Shown here: positions 7,568 through 16,430 of the stretch, piece by piece
How positions within the stretch are numbered: position 1 is the first letter of the stretch
Layout of the letters: the number at the start of each line of letters is the position of its first letter
Source: Longispora albida DSM 44784
GTDB lineage: Bacteria; Actinomycetota; Actinomycetes; Mycobacteriales; Micromonosporaceae
Length of the DNA: 64,000 nt
Assembly: GCF_000379825.1 (NCBI RefSeq)
Contig: NZ_KB903815.1
Coordinates: forward strand, 1-64,000
Direction of reading: 5' to 3'
Made by a program: the position numbers and the translations under genes
The notes under the pieces: model-generated
The model's database searches: none
Told to the model about the DNA's origin: nothing
The model's input: only the letters and a program-made list of their open reading frames with translations

Positions 7568-8305
7568 TCAGCGTGAGCTGTATATCTCATCGGGGCCCGA
7601 CAGCCCGCAGGACGGCCCGACCACGACGATGCCGGTGGAACCACTGAACGTGAGGATCACGGCCGGACGGCCCTCGAACCGGGCGTAGTCAGCGGCCTCC
7701 GGTACGACGCCGTGCCTGCGCTGCACCTGGGCCAGGCACCGGTCGAGCGCCGGCTTGTCGCGCAGCCTGCTCAGCTCCGCCACCGCGCTCTGCTCCTCGG
7801 CCTCACCCCGGCTGGTGCTCTTGGGCGTGTCCGTGCTCTTCGCCGCGCCGAGGGCCGGGCCGCGCTGGTAGTCCTTGCCGCTGGCGGTGACCCGGATCCG
7901 TTCGGCGTAGGACTGCGGGGCCGCGCCAGCCGGGGCGTCGCCGTTGTCCGCGGACATGCCGCGCGTCGTCGAGGACGAGTCGCTGCCGGTCAGCAGGAAC
8001 GTACCGCCGGCCAGCGCGAGCAGGACCACAGCCAGTGACCCGCCGGCCAGTGCCCACTGCGACTTCCTGCGCGTCTGAGGCAGCGCAGGCGGCTCGAACG
8101 GTGCGGCGAAGTCTCGTGGCGGCTCGTCCGGCTGCGCGGCCAGCACGGCCAGATCCGCCTGGACCAGGGTCAGAGCGCCGGTCAGCTCCTCGTACGCCGC
8201 CCGCCAGGCCGGGTCCGACGCGATCCGGGCGGCGACGGCAGCACCCTCCGGGGTGCCGTCGAGGGCTCCGCCCGCGTAGTCGGCCAGCGAGTCGTACATG
8301 TTCAT
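7568..8305 (-). CDS. Anti-sigma factor-like membrane protein, SigM partner
   Basis: A 245-residue protein with a short cytoplasmic N-terminus (MYDSLADYAGGALDGTPEG), one membrane helix at about residues 83-103, and a secreted C-terminal domain rich in Ser/Ala with two cysteines. The N-terminus resembles zinc-less anti-sigma domains. The ATG at 8305 overlaps the sigM stop by 4 nt (8302-8305), the usual arrangement for a sigma/anti-sigma pair, and corresponds in place to RsmA of mycobacteria. The ZAS zinc motif HxxxCxxC is absent, so sigma release is more likely by proteolysis or conformational change than by thiol oxidation (inference). No clear in-frame upstream start has a Shine-Dalgarno. Confidence 0.75.
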   Translation of the reverse strand: MNMYDSLADYAGGALDGTPEGAAVAARIASDPAWRAAYEELTGALTLVQADLAVLAAQPDEPPRDFAAPFEPPALPQTRRKSQWALAGGSLAVVLLALAGGTFLLTGSDSSSTTRGMSADNGDAPAGAAPQSYAERIRVTASGKDYQRGPALGAAKSTDTPKSTSRGEAEEQSAVAELSRLRDKPALDRCLAQVQRRHGVVPEAADYARFEGRPAVILTFSGSTGIVVVGPSCGLSGPDEIYSSR

Positions 8306-8850
8306 GAGACGTCGTCCAGCAGCGATGGGTTCCGCAGGTGACCGAGGAGCACGGCGAGTTTCGCCCGGCCACGGGCACACCGGCTCTTCACGGTCCCCTC
8401 CGCCACACCGAGCACTTCCGCCGCGTCAGCCACACTGAAGCCTTGCACGTCGATCAGGATCAGTGCGGCACGCTGCTCGGCCGGCAGCTCCTGCAACGCG
8501 GCTCTGACCAGCATCGGGGTGTCCCGGTCGGTGTCGACGGCCGGCTCGCCGGGGCCGGACTCGGGCAGGGGGACGGTCGGGCGGGCCTGTTTGCGGCGTA
8601 CGCGGTCGAGGCACGCGTTCACCACGATCCGGTGCAGCCACGTGGTCACGGCTGCCTCGCCACGGAACTTGTCCGCGTTGCGGTACGCCGACAGCAGCGC
8701 GTCCTGGAGCGCGTCGGCGGCTTCTTCCCTGTCCCCCAGGGTCCGCAGCGCCACGGCCCACAGGCGGCTCTGGTGCCTGCGGACCAGCTCGGCGAAGGCA
8801 CCCTTGTCGCCGTCCGCGTGGGCGGTCAGCAGCTCGGCGTCGCTGCGCAC
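8302..8850 (-). CDS. sigM: ECF RNA polymerase sigma factor, SigM-like
   Basis: A 182-residue extracytoplasmic-function sigma factor. Region 2 is seen as DALQDALLSAYRNADKFRGE with WLHRIVVNACLDRVRR, and region 4 as LPAEQRAALILIDVQGFSV with GVAEGTVKSRCARGRAKL. It directs RNA polymerase to stress promoters; in relatives SigM responds to envelope or oxidative stress. The GTG start at 8850 follows GGGAGGTG. Downstream come the anti-sigma, trxB and trxA genes; upstream is the membrane pseudokinase gene. The order equals the mycobacterial murJ-sigM-rsmA-trxB-trxA-cwlM cluster. Confidence 0.9.
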   Translation of the reverse strand: MRSDAELLTAHADGDKGAFAELVRRHQSRLWAVALRTLGDREEAADALQDALLSAYRNADKFRGEAAVTTWLHRIVVNACLDRVRRKQARPTVPLPESGPGEPAVDTDRDTPMLVRAALQELPAEQRAALILIDVQGFSVADAAEVLGVAEGTVKSRCARGRAKLAVLLGHLRNPSLLDDVS

Positions 8851-8942
8851 GATCCGCTCACCTCCCGGAGGTCAGGCCGAGACATTGGCATGGGCCTGGG
8901 CTGAACGAGCGTCACCCTACTCCGCCGATACCGTGAACCGGG

Positions 8943-10595
8943 TCACGTGACCCGGACGGTGACTTCCTGGACACCGATCTGGTACTTGCCGCCGGGGATG
9001 GACGGCAGCGTGGTGACCCAGATCAGCAGGTACTGCACCTGTTCCTTGCCGTTGAACAGCACCCGGGCCGGCACGTTCGTCTTCGGCCCGTCGATGTCGG
9101 CATACCCGGTGGCGATCTTGCTGTCGCCCTCGGTGGTGCTGCCCGGGTCCTCGGTGCCGCCCCGGAGCGAGACCGTCGCGCCCGGCGCGTCGAACTGCAC
9201 CTCGACCGAGCTGACATTCGTCGGCTTGCCGAGGTTGATCAGCAGGCCCATGCCCTTCTTGATGTTGCCGAACTCGGCCGGCGGCGAATACCAGCTGGAC
9301 TTCCAGCCGGTCTCCAGCTTGCCGTCGACGGTCTTCTCCGAGCCTTCCAGCTCGTCGCGGGCGCCGTTGGGCGGGTCGACGATCCTGACCTGGTTCGCAG
9401 TCAGCTTCAGCACGGTGGGTGCGGTGCTGGGCGCGGTCTTCGGCGTGGTCGCCTGGGCCTGCGGCTGGACCGGCTCCTCCTTGGCCGACGGCCAGGCGAT
9501 CGCGACCAGGGACGCGGTCAGGCCGAGGACCAGCAGGCCTGCCAGGGCCAGGCCCCAGCGGGCCTTGATCCGGCGGGAGCGGACCGCAGCCGGGGAGACC
9601 CGGGGGAAGCGGACCGGGTTGTCCGGGCCGAGCAGCGAGTCGAGCGGGGCGGGGCCGAACCGGCTGAGCTCCGCCGCGACGTCGGCCGCGGCCGGGAGCT
9701 TCTCGTCGGCGGCGTCGTCGAGCAGCCGCATGCACAGCTCGTCGAGGTCTGCGGGCACGCCTGCCCGGATCTGGCGCGGGGAGGCGACCTTGCCGCCGTC
9801 GACCCGCAGCGCGTCCGGCAGCAGCTTCGCGCCCTCGAACTCGTGCGGCCAGTGCCCGGTCAGAGCGGAGTAGAGGATGGCGCCCAGCGCGCGGACGTCC
9901 TGCTCCTGGGAGGTGGCGTCGGTGACCCGGGCGTCGGCGAGCACGACCCGGCCCTCGTCGCCGATCAGGACCGTGCCGGGGTGGAGGTTGCCGTGGGCGA
10001 CACCGGTCTCGTGGATCGCCGCGCAGGCGTCGGCGATGGCGTGCGTGACCATCGCGGCCCGGCGCGGCTCCAGTGGCGTGTCAGCGAGGAGCTGGCGGAG
10101 CGACTGGCCGTCGACCCACTCCCGGACCACGTAGGCCCGGTCGCCCTCGTCCACGGCGTCGTAGACGCCGGCGAGGTTGGGGTGCACGACCCGGCTGGCG
10201 GTCACGGCGGCGGAGAGCATCTCCAGGGCGGCGTCGCCACCCGGGTGCCGCAGGACCATCGCGACGGCCCTGCGCAGCACGATGTCCGTCCCCCGCCAGA
10301 TCTGGCGGCCTGCGGGATCGTCGTTGATGTGCTCTTCGAGCTTGTACCGGTCGGCGAGCACCTCGCCGACCACGCTCTGCCCCGCGACGGCGGTGGCCTC
10401 TTCCCCGGGCGCGGTGATCTCGTCGAGCCCGGCGACCAGCTCGGCGCCCAGGTCGCTCACCGGCTCGCCGGCGCCCTCGGGGTCACCGGCCGTGGCCTCG
10501 GGAGCCGAGTCCACCAGGGCCTCGGAAGGATCGGCCGTGAGCGGGCCGGCGTTCTCGCCGGCCGGGCTCTCGTGACCCTCGTCAACCTTGGCCAC
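8943..10595 (-). CDS. Membrane pseudokinase with discoidin-like ectodomain (MurJ partner type)
   Basis: A 550-residue protein: acidic N-terminus (1-78), protein kinase-like domain (about 84-320), one membrane helix (about 344-366), and an extracellular F5/8 type C (discoidin)-like domain (about 400-550, with VDGKLETGWKSSWY). The kinase fold lacks catalytic residues: VAIK is VAMV (Lys to Val114), HRDLKPEN reads HGNLHPGT (Asp to Asn203), and DFG reads DAR. It is therefore a pseudokinase. In mycobacteria an equivalent pseudokinase plus ectodomain is fused to the C-terminus of MurJ (MviN) and is bound by FhaA. Here it is a separate gene, with murJ 1.7 kb away. GTG start with GGAGGG. It probably links wall synthesis to phosphorylation (inference). 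Confidence 0.85.
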   Translation of the reverse strand: MAKVDEGHESPAGENAGPLTADPSEALVDSAPEATAGDPEGAGEPVSDLGAELVAGLDEITAPGEEATAVAGQSVVGEVLADRYKLEEHINDDPAGRQIWRGTDIVLRRAVAMVLRHPGGDAALEMLSAAVTASRVVHPNLAGVYDAVDEGDRAYVVREWVDGQSLRQLLADTPLEPRRAAMVTHAIADACAAIHETGVAHGNLHPGTVLIGDEGRVVLADARVTDATSQEQDVRALGAILYSALTGHWPHEFEGAKLLPDALRVDGGKVASPRQIRAGVPADLDELCMRLLDDAADEKLPAAADVAAELSRFGPAPLDSLLGPDNPVRFPRVSPAAVRSRRIKARWGLALAGLLVLGLTASLVAIAWPSAKEEPVQPQAQATTPKTAPSTAPTVLKLTANQVRIVDPPNGARDELEGSEKTVDGKLETGWKSSWYSPPAEFGNIKKGMGLLINLGKPTNVSSVEVQFDAPGATVSLRGGTEDPGSTTEGDSKIATGYADIDGPKTNVPARVLFNGKEQVQYLLIWVTTLPSIPGGKYQIGVQEVTVRVT

Positions 10596-10736
10596 CCGTC
10601 GCTCCCTCCGATGTCAGCCAGCTGGACAACAACAGCCTATGCGGTCGCCAGCAAACAGACCTTACCTGTCTGCCGCAATCTGTTCTTAGACGTTGATCGA
10701 TGTCCGCTAACTCCCATGACATTCGGTGCAAATCAC

Positions 10737-10742
10737 TAGGAT
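10737..10742 (+). promoter_or_regulatory. -10 element of a leaderless promoter for the DUF853 gene
   Basis: TAGGAT ends 7 nt before the ATG at 10750, and no Shine-Dalgarno is present. A weak ATGACA-like -35 lies at about 10716-10721. The spacing matches twelve other leaderless-looking starts in this window. Confidence 0.55.
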
Positions 10743-10749
10743 TTAGGCC

Positions 10750-12267
10750 ATGACTGGGGAACTCGTGGACAAAGTCACCGCCGGCTACACCTTCGGTACC
10801 CCCACTCTGGACCTGGGTGCCCTGGTGGACGGCGGAGTCGGGGTTCCGACAGCGCAGGTCAGGATCCCGCTGGCCGTCCTGAACCGGCACGGGCTGGTGG
10901 CCGGGGCGACCGGTACGGGCAAGACGAAAACCCTCCAGCTGATCGCCGAACAGCTCTCGGCTGCCGGTGTGCCCGTCTTCCTGGCCGACATCAAGGGAGA
11001 CGTCTCCGGTATGGCTGTACCCGGGGAGACGAACGACAAACTCACCGCGCGGGCGGCCGAGATCGGGCAGGACTGGCAGCCGGCCGGGTACCCGTGCGAG
11101 TTCTACGCGCTCGGCGGGCAGGGCACCGGCATCCCGGTGCGGGCCACGCTCACGGCTTTCGGGCCGACGCTGCTGGCGAAGGTGCTGGGGCTCAGCGAGG
11201 TACAGGAATCCAGCCTGAATCTGATCTTTCATTTCGCCGACAAGAACGGCCTGCCGCTCCTCGATCTCAAGGACCTGAGGGCCGTCATCCAGTACCTGAC
11301 CGGCGAGGAGGGCGGCGCGGCGCTCAAGGAACTCGGTGGCCTGTCCAAGCAGACCGCCGGTGTGCTGCTCCGCGAGCTGATCGGCTTCGCGGACAAGGGC
11401 GCTGACCAGTTCTTCGGCGAACCGGAGTTCGAGACGGCCGACCTGCTGCGCACCGCGCCCGACGGCCGTGGCCTGGTGTCGATCCTCGAACTGCCCGGCG
11501 TGATCACGCAGCCCGCGCTGTTCTCGACGTTCCTGATGTGGCTGGTCGCCGACCTGTTCGAGACGCTGCCCGAGGTCGGGGACCCGGAAAAGCCCAAGCT
11601 GGTGTTCTTCTTCGACGAGGCGCACCTGCTGTTCAAGGACGCCTCGAAGGCCTTCCTGGAGTCGATCACGCAGACCGTCCGGCTGATCCGCTCCAAGGGT
11701 GTCGGGATCTTCTTCGTGACCCAGACTCCCAAGGATGTACCGGCCGACGTCCTCGCCCAGCTCGGCAACCGCGTCCAGCACGCGCTGCGCGCCTACACGC
11801 CCGAGGACGCCAAGGCGCTCAAGGCCACCGTGTCGACGTTCCCCAAGTCGGAGTACGACCTGGCGGAGGTGCTGACCACTCTCGGTACCGGGGAGGCCGT
11901 CGTCACCGTCCTCTCCGAGAAGGGCGCGCCGACCCCGGTCGCGTGGACGAAACTCCGCGCTCCGCAGTCGCTGATGGCCCCGGCCCCGGCCGAGACGCTG
12001 GAGTCCACAGTGAAGGGTTCGCCGCTGTACCCGAAGTACGCGGAGCCGATCGACCGCGAGTCCGCCTACGAGAAGCTCGCCGCCCGCGTCACGACCCCGG
12101 CACCCTCCACTGAGGACAAGCCAAAGCGTGAGCCGAAGCCAGAGCCGGGCATGGTCGAGCAGGTGATGGGATCGAGCGCGGTGAAGAGCTTCCTGCGCTC
12201 GGCGGCGTCGACGATCGGCAGGGAGATCACCCGCTCGATCTTCGGCACGGCCAAGCGCCGCCGCTGA
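10750..12267 (+). CDS. HerA/DUF853-type ATPase (helicase HerA-like C-terminal domain)
   Basis: A 505-residue P-loop ATPase of the FtsK/HerA superfamily. Walker A is GATGTGKT (residues 52-59) and Walker B is KLVFFFDEAH with Asp289-Glu290. A sensor-like FFVTQTPKDVP follows, and the C-terminus is basic (GTAKRRR). It belongs to the DUF853/YjgR group; the cellular role is not established, although relatives are assumed to move along or pump DNA. The gene is inserted on the opposite strand between murJ and the pseudokinase gene, and converges with murJ (24-nt gap, only a weak 5-bp hairpin). The start looks leaderless (TAGGAT 7 nt upstream). Confidence 0.85.
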   Translation: MTGELVDKVTAGYTFGTPTLDLGALVDGGVGVPTAQVRIPLAVLNRHGLVAGATGTGKTKTLQLIAEQLSAAGVPVFLADIKGDVSGMAVPGETNDKLTARAAEIGQDWQPAGYPCEFYALGGQGTGIPVRATLTAFGPTLLAKVLGLSEVQESSLNLIFHFADKNGLPLLDLKDLRAVIQYLTGEEGGAALKELGGLSKQTAGVLLRELIGFADKGADQFFGEPEFETADLLRTAPDGRGLVSILELPGVITQPALFSTFLMWLVADLFETLPEVGDPEKPKLVFFFDEAHLLFKDASKAFLESITQTVRLIRSKGVGIFFVTQTPKDVPADVLAQLGNRVQHALRAYTPEDAKALKATVSTFPKSEYDLAEVLTTLGTGEAVVTVLSEKGAPTPVAWTKLRAPQSLMAPAPAETLESTVKGSPLYPKYAEPIDRESAYEKLAARVTTPAPSTEDKPKREPKPEPGMVEQVMGSSAVKSFLRSAASTIGREITRSIFGTAKRRR

Positions 12268-12291
12268 GGAACAGGTACGAGTACCGGTTGC

Positions 12292-13983
12292 TCAGCGGCC
12301 CAGCTTGCGGCGGACCATGCCGATCGCCTCGGTGACCTCCGTGATGCGCAGGACGTGGGCGACTGCCAGGTACACGCCGCCGATCACCGCACCACCCAGG
12401 GCCAGGACCAGGATGTTGTAGAGCTTGCCGCCGTCGGCCGGGTCCATGAGGAAGACCAGCAGGAACCCGGGGATCGCTGCGGCGACGGCGGCGGCGAGGA
12501 CCTTGCCGGAGGTGATGGCGATGTCGCGGGAGCCGAGCGGGCCGAGGCGCTTGCGCAGCAGCCAGCCGCACAGCGCCGCAGCGAGCAGGAACGACACCGC
12601 GTTGCCGATCATGAGGCCGAAACCGAGGATGCCGACCGGCAGCAGCACCTTGAAACCGATGCTGACCAGGCAGCGCACCGCCACGACCGGGATGTTGATC
12701 AGGGCGGGCGTCCGGGTGTCCGGCATGGCGTAGAAGGCGAAGGTCTGGAGCTGGCTGACCGCGAACGGGATCAGCGCGAACGCCGCGCCGGCCATCACCA
12801 CGCCGGTCGCGAGAGCGTCGGAGGTGGTGAAGTTGTTCAGCTTGAACAGCGTGATGGCGATCGGCACGTTCAGCACGAGGTACAGGACGGAGACCGGGGC
12901 GAGCATGACGATCACGAGGCGGGTGCCCCGGGAGAGGTCGGCGGCCACGTCCGCGTACCGGCCGGCGGCTGCAGAGGTGCTCATCCGGGGCATGAGGGCG
13001 GTCAGGATCGACACCGCGATGATCCCGTGGGCCATCATCATCAGCAGGTACACGTTGTTGTAGATCAGGCTGCCGGCCTCACCCTGCGCACCGGAGAAGT
13101 TGGCCAGCTTGTTGACCACGATCACGCCGATCTGGCTGACCAGCACGTAGCAGACCATCCAGCCGCCCAGCCTGCCGATCTCGCGCAGCCGGAGCGCCCG
13201 CAGGTCGAACCGCCAGCGCCACCTGAACCCGACCTTGCGCAGCGCGGGGATCAGCGAGACGGCCTGGACGACGATGCCGAGCGCGGTGCCGAGGCCGAGC
13301 ACCAGGACGACCCAGTCCGGTACGTCGATGAGGGTCGGCTTGCTGTTCAGCAGGACGATCACCAGGGTGGCAGCCAGGCAGATGACCAGGTTGTTCAGGA
13401 TCGGCGCCCACATCGGCGCCGCGAAGCTGCCGCGCGTGTTCAGCACGGCGGCGAACAGGGCGGCCAGGCCGTAGAAGAAGATCGTGGGCAGGATCAGGTA
13501 CGCCCAGCGGGTCGTCAGCTCCACGTTGGCCGGGTCGGCGACCGCCCGGGCCAGCAGCGGGGCACACGCGACGGCCAGCACGGTCGCGGCGGCCAGGAAC
13601 AGGACAGAGCCGGTCAGCAGCCGCTGCGTGTACGCCTCGCCCCGGTCGTCGTCGGAGTCGCGGGCCCGGATGATCAGTGGCACGAGCACGCTGGACAGCA
13701 CGCCGCCGAGCAGCAGCTCGTAGACCATGCCGGGGAAGAGGGTCGCGTTCGTGTACGCGTTACCGACGGCGCTACCGAGCGCCGCCGTGATCAGCATGGT
13801 GCGGAGGAACCCGGTCGCCCGGCTGACGAGGCTGCCCAGCGCCATCGCGGCACTCGACCGGCCGATGCTCTTCTCCTGCGCCCTGGGTGCGGCGGGGACG
13901 GTCGGCAGGAGCTGCGTCGCGTCGGGGTCGGCCTCCGGTACCACCGGCAGGATCACAGTAGCGTCGGGGTCCGGCTGCCTCAT
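12292..13983 (-). CDS. murJ: Lipid II flippase MurJ
   Basis: A 563-residue polytopic MATE-like protein of the MviN/MurJ family that moves lipid II across the membrane for peptidoglycan synthesis. Motifs include SLVSRATGFLRTMLI, LFPGMVYELLLGGVLSS and about 14 membrane helices. The first 35 residues are cytoplasmic and contain two copies of DPDATxxLPxVP. Unlike mycobacterial MviN it ends after the last helix with KLGR, without the fused pseudokinase. No Shine-Dalgarno; TAGGGT lies 7 nt before the ATG, so it looks leaderless. Divergent from cca. Confidence 0.92.
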   Translation of the reverse strand: MRQPDPDATVILPVVPEADPDATQLLPTVPAAPRAQEKSIGRSSAAMALGSLVSRATGFLRTMLITAALGSAVGNAYTNATLFPGMVYELLLGGVLSSVLVPLIIRARDSDDDRGEAYTQRLLTGSVLFLAAATVLAVACAPLLARAVADPANVELTTRWAYLILPTIFFYGLAALFAAVLNTRGSFAAPMWAPILNNLVICLAATLVIVLLNSKPTLIDVPDWVVLVLGLGTALGIVVQAVSLIPALRKVGFRWRWRFDLRALRLREIGRLGGWMVCYVLVSQIGVIVVNKLANFSGAQGEAGSLIYNNVYLLMMMAHGIIAVSILTALMPRMSTSAAAGRYADVAADLSRGTRLVIVMLAPVSVLYLVLNVPIAITLFKLNNFTTSDALATGVVMAGAAFALIPFAVSQLQTFAFYAMPDTRTPALINIPVVAVRCLVSIGFKVLLPVGILGFGLMIGNAVSFLLAAALCGWLLRKRLGPLGSRDIAITSGKVLAAAVAAAIPGFLLVFLMDPADGGKLYNILVLALGGAVIGGVYLAVAHVLRITEVTEAIGMVRRKLGR

Positions 13984-14092
13984 GTCACCGACCCTAGCCC
14001 GTTGCGGCGTCCGGTGGACGTCCGCCCAGCCGGGAGAGCAGCCGCACCCAGGGGCCCGGTACCAGGATCACCCGGACTACCCTGGACCAACC

Positions 14093-15613
14093 ATGTCTGA
14101 GAACCGCGCCGGCGACCGCGAGCTCACCGGGACCCAGGAGTTCACCCGGGCCCAGGAGTTCACGGAAGCCCAGAAGAACGCCGAGGCCCAGCAGCTCACC
14201 GAGGCGCAGAAGTCCGCAGTAGCCGAGCTGCTGCGGATCTCACCTGTGGCCGACGACCTGGGCCGCAGATTCGCCGGCGCAGGGCACGAGCTGCACCTGG
14301 TGGGCGGGTCGGTGCGTGACGCGCTGCTCGGCAGGCTCGGCGATGACCTCGACTTCGCGACCGACGCGCACCCGGAGCAGACGATCGGCCTGCTCAGGGG
14401 CTGGGCCGAGTCGATATGGGAGACGGGCCGCGAGTTCGGGACGATCGGCGCGAGCAAGCACGGCTTCCGCGTGGAGATCACGACATACCGTGCCGAATCG
14501 TACGACGGGGTCAGCCGTAACCCGCAGGTCCAGTACGGCACCACGCTCGCCGACGACCTGATGCGCCGGGACTTCACGATCAACGCGATGGCCGTGTCCG
14601 TGCCCGGCCACGAGTTCACCGACCTGTTCGACGGGCTCGGTGACCTGGCGGCGAAGGTGATCCGGACGCCGGGCGCGCCGGAGCTGTCCTTCGGCGACGA
14701 CCCGCTGCGGATGCTGCGCGCCGCCCGGTTCGCCGCGCAGCTGCGGTTCGCGGTGGCGCCGGAGGTCAGGGACGCGATGACCCGGATGGCCACCGACCTC
14801 GACCGGATCACCGCCGAGCGGATCCGTGACGAGTTCAGCAAGCTGCTCTGCGGGGCCGACCCGATCGCCGGGCTGCGGCTGCTGGTCGGCACCGGCCTGG
14901 CCGAGCGGTTCATGCCGGAGCTGCCGGGGCTGCGGATGGCGATCGACGAGCACGCCCAGCACAAGGACGTCTACGAGCACACGCTGACCGTCGTCAGCAA
15001 CGCCGTCGCGCTCGAAGAGGACGGGCCGGACCTGATCCTGCGGCTCGCCGCGCTGCTGCACGACATCGGCAAGCCCGACACCAAGGCCATCGAGGGCGAC
15101 GGGCGGGTGTCCTTCCACCACCACGAGGTGGTCGGCGCCCGGATGACCCGCTCCCGGCTGAAGGCGATGAAGTACCCGAAGGACGTCATCGCGGCCGTCA
15201 ACCAGCTCGTCTTCCTGCACCTGCGGTTCTACGGCTACGGCCGGGGCGAGTGGACGGACTCGGCGGTCCGCCGGTACGTGACCGACGCCGGCGAGCTGCT
15301 GCCCCGCCTGCACAAGCTCGTCCGCTCGGACTGCACGACCCGGAACAGGCGGAAGGCGGCGCAGCTGTCGTCGACCTACGACATGCTCGAGGAGCGGATC
15401 GCCCGGATCGCCGCCGAGGAGGACCTGGCCCGGGTGCGGCCGGACCTCGACGGCAACGCGATCATGGAGCTGCTCGGGCTGCCGCCCGGCCCGCTGGTCG
15501 GGCGGGCCTGGCGTCACCTCAAGGAACTCCGCCTCGAACGCGGCCCGCTGGACCGGGACGAGGCGGAGGCCGAGCTGCGCGCCTGGGCCAAGGACCAGGG
15601 CCTCTCCGCTTAG
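14093..15613 (+). CDS. cca: CCA tRNA nucleotidyltransferase
   Basis: A 506-residue enzyme that adds or repairs the CCA end of tRNAs. The nucleotidyltransferase head shows LVGGSVRDALLG (residues 69-80) and catalytic Asp85/Asp87 in DLDFATD; the middle shows RRDFTINAMAV and DPLRMLRAARF; the C-terminal half carries an HD domain (ALLHDIGKPDT, HHHEVVGARM). Residues 11-45 are a low-complexity repeat of TQEFTRAQEFTEAQK type, unusual in the family and perhaps a coil. I start at the ATG at 14093; the frame is open upstream but that part overlaps murJ in antisense. TACCCT lies 9 nt upstream. The last 3 nt overlap the convergent cyclophilin stop. Confidence 0.92.
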   Translation: MSENRAGDRELTGTQEFTRAQEFTEAQKNAEAQQLTEAQKSAVAELLRISPVADDLGRRFAGAGHELHLVGGSVRDALLGRLGDDLDFATDAHPEQTIGLLRGWAESIWETGREFGTIGASKHGFRVEITTYRAESYDGVSRNPQVQYGTTLADDLMRRDFTINAMAVSVPGHEFTDLFDGLGDLAAKVIRTPGAPELSFGDDPLRMLRAARFAAQLRFAVAPEVRDAMTRMATDLDRITAERIRDEFSKLLCGADPIAGLRLLVGTGLAERFMPELPGLRMAIDEHAQHKDVYEHTLTVVSNAVALEEDGPDLILRLAALLHDIGKPDTKAIEGDGRVSFHHHEVVGARMTRSRLKAMKYPKDVIAAVNQLVFLHLRFYGYGRGEWTDSAVRRYVTDAGELLPRLHKLVRSDCTTRNRRKAAQLSSTYDMLEERIARIAAEEDLARVRPDLDGNAIMELLGLPPGPLVGRAWRHLKELRLERGPLDRDEAEAELRAWAKDQGLSA

Positions 15614-16362
15614 GGGACCACCACGGTCGTGAAGGCCAGCTGTTCCTTCGGCTTGCCGCCCCCGCCCGCGCTGCTGTTGTCGTGCCCGCCCTCGATCACC
15701 TTGTCCACGATGGACATCCCGTTGGTGACCTCGCCGAAGACGGTGTAGTTCGGCCCGAGTGCTGTCGCGTCGGCCTGGAGGATGAAGAACTGCGAGCCGT
15801 TGGTGTTCGGCCCGCTGTTGGCCATCGCGAGGATTCCGCGCGGGTACGGCCGGTCGGTGCCGGAGGGCAGGTTCTCGTCGTTGTACTCGTAGCCGGGGCC
15901 GCCCCTGCCGTCGCCGGCCGGGTCACCACACTGGACCATCGCCATCGTCGCGTCGGTGGTGACCCGGTGGCAGGCCACCCCGTTGTAGTAACCCTGCTGC
16001 GACAGGCTGCGGAACGAGGCCACTGTGCACGGTGCGCGGTCCCCGTACAAAGAAATGGTGATGGTGCCCAGATTCGTGCCGATGGAAGCGGTCATCACCC
16101 GCGCCTCAACGGCCTGGGGCTGGGTTGCCTTCCTGCCGGACTGGGTGACGACTGTCCGCCATTCGCAGCCACCGTTTCCGGTGGGCGCTGACGAGATCTG
16201 CTGTCCGTTGCCGGTGGTCTTGGGCAGGCCATCTCGTGCGTTCCACACGAAAACGACCGCGACGACCAGCACCAGCGTGCACACCACACCCGCGGCGAAC
16301 GTGAAGGCGAGCGGCACGGCCAGGTTTTTCCGGGGCGGCGGCGGAGGGGCATACGGCTGCAT
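15610..16362 (-). CDS. Membrane-anchored cyclophilin-type peptidyl-prolyl isomerase
   Basis: A 250-residue protein with a proline-rich cytoplasmic start (MQPYAPPPPP), one membrane helix at about residues 14-40, and an extracytoplasmic cyclophilin domain (about 95-245). Family signatures are ILAMANSGPNTNGSQFFI and YTVFGEVTNGMSIVDK. It should catalyse proline isomerisation during folding of exported proteins. The canonical catalytic F-H-R strand is altered (YNGVACHRV keeps His and Arg). Its stop codon overlaps that of cca tail to tail (15610-15613). Divergent from the secreted protein at 16431. Confidence 0.88.
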   Translation of the reverse strand: MQPYAPPPPPRKNLAVPLAFTFAAGVVCTLVLVVAVVFVWNARDGLPKTTGNGQQISSAPTGNGGCEWRTVVTQSGRKATQPQAVEARVMTASIGTNLGTITISLYGDRAPCTVASFRSLSQQGYYNGVACHRVTTDATMAMVQCGDPAGDGRGGPGYEYNDENLPSGTDRPYPRGILAMANSGPNTNGSQFFILQADATALGPNYTVFGEVTNGMSIVDKVIEGGHDNSSAGGGGKPKEQLAFTTVVVP

Positions 16363-16430
16363 GGCCCAGATTCTTCACTGTCCCGGGGTGGCGCGCGAGC
16401 CCTGACTGGGCAGCCAGCTACCGTCGGGAC

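Noticed and set aside
12355-14100. A 581-codon frame antisense to murJ
   Set aside because: Low-complexity Gln/Asp/Gly-rich translation, as expected from the complement of a membrane protein gene; no start signal.
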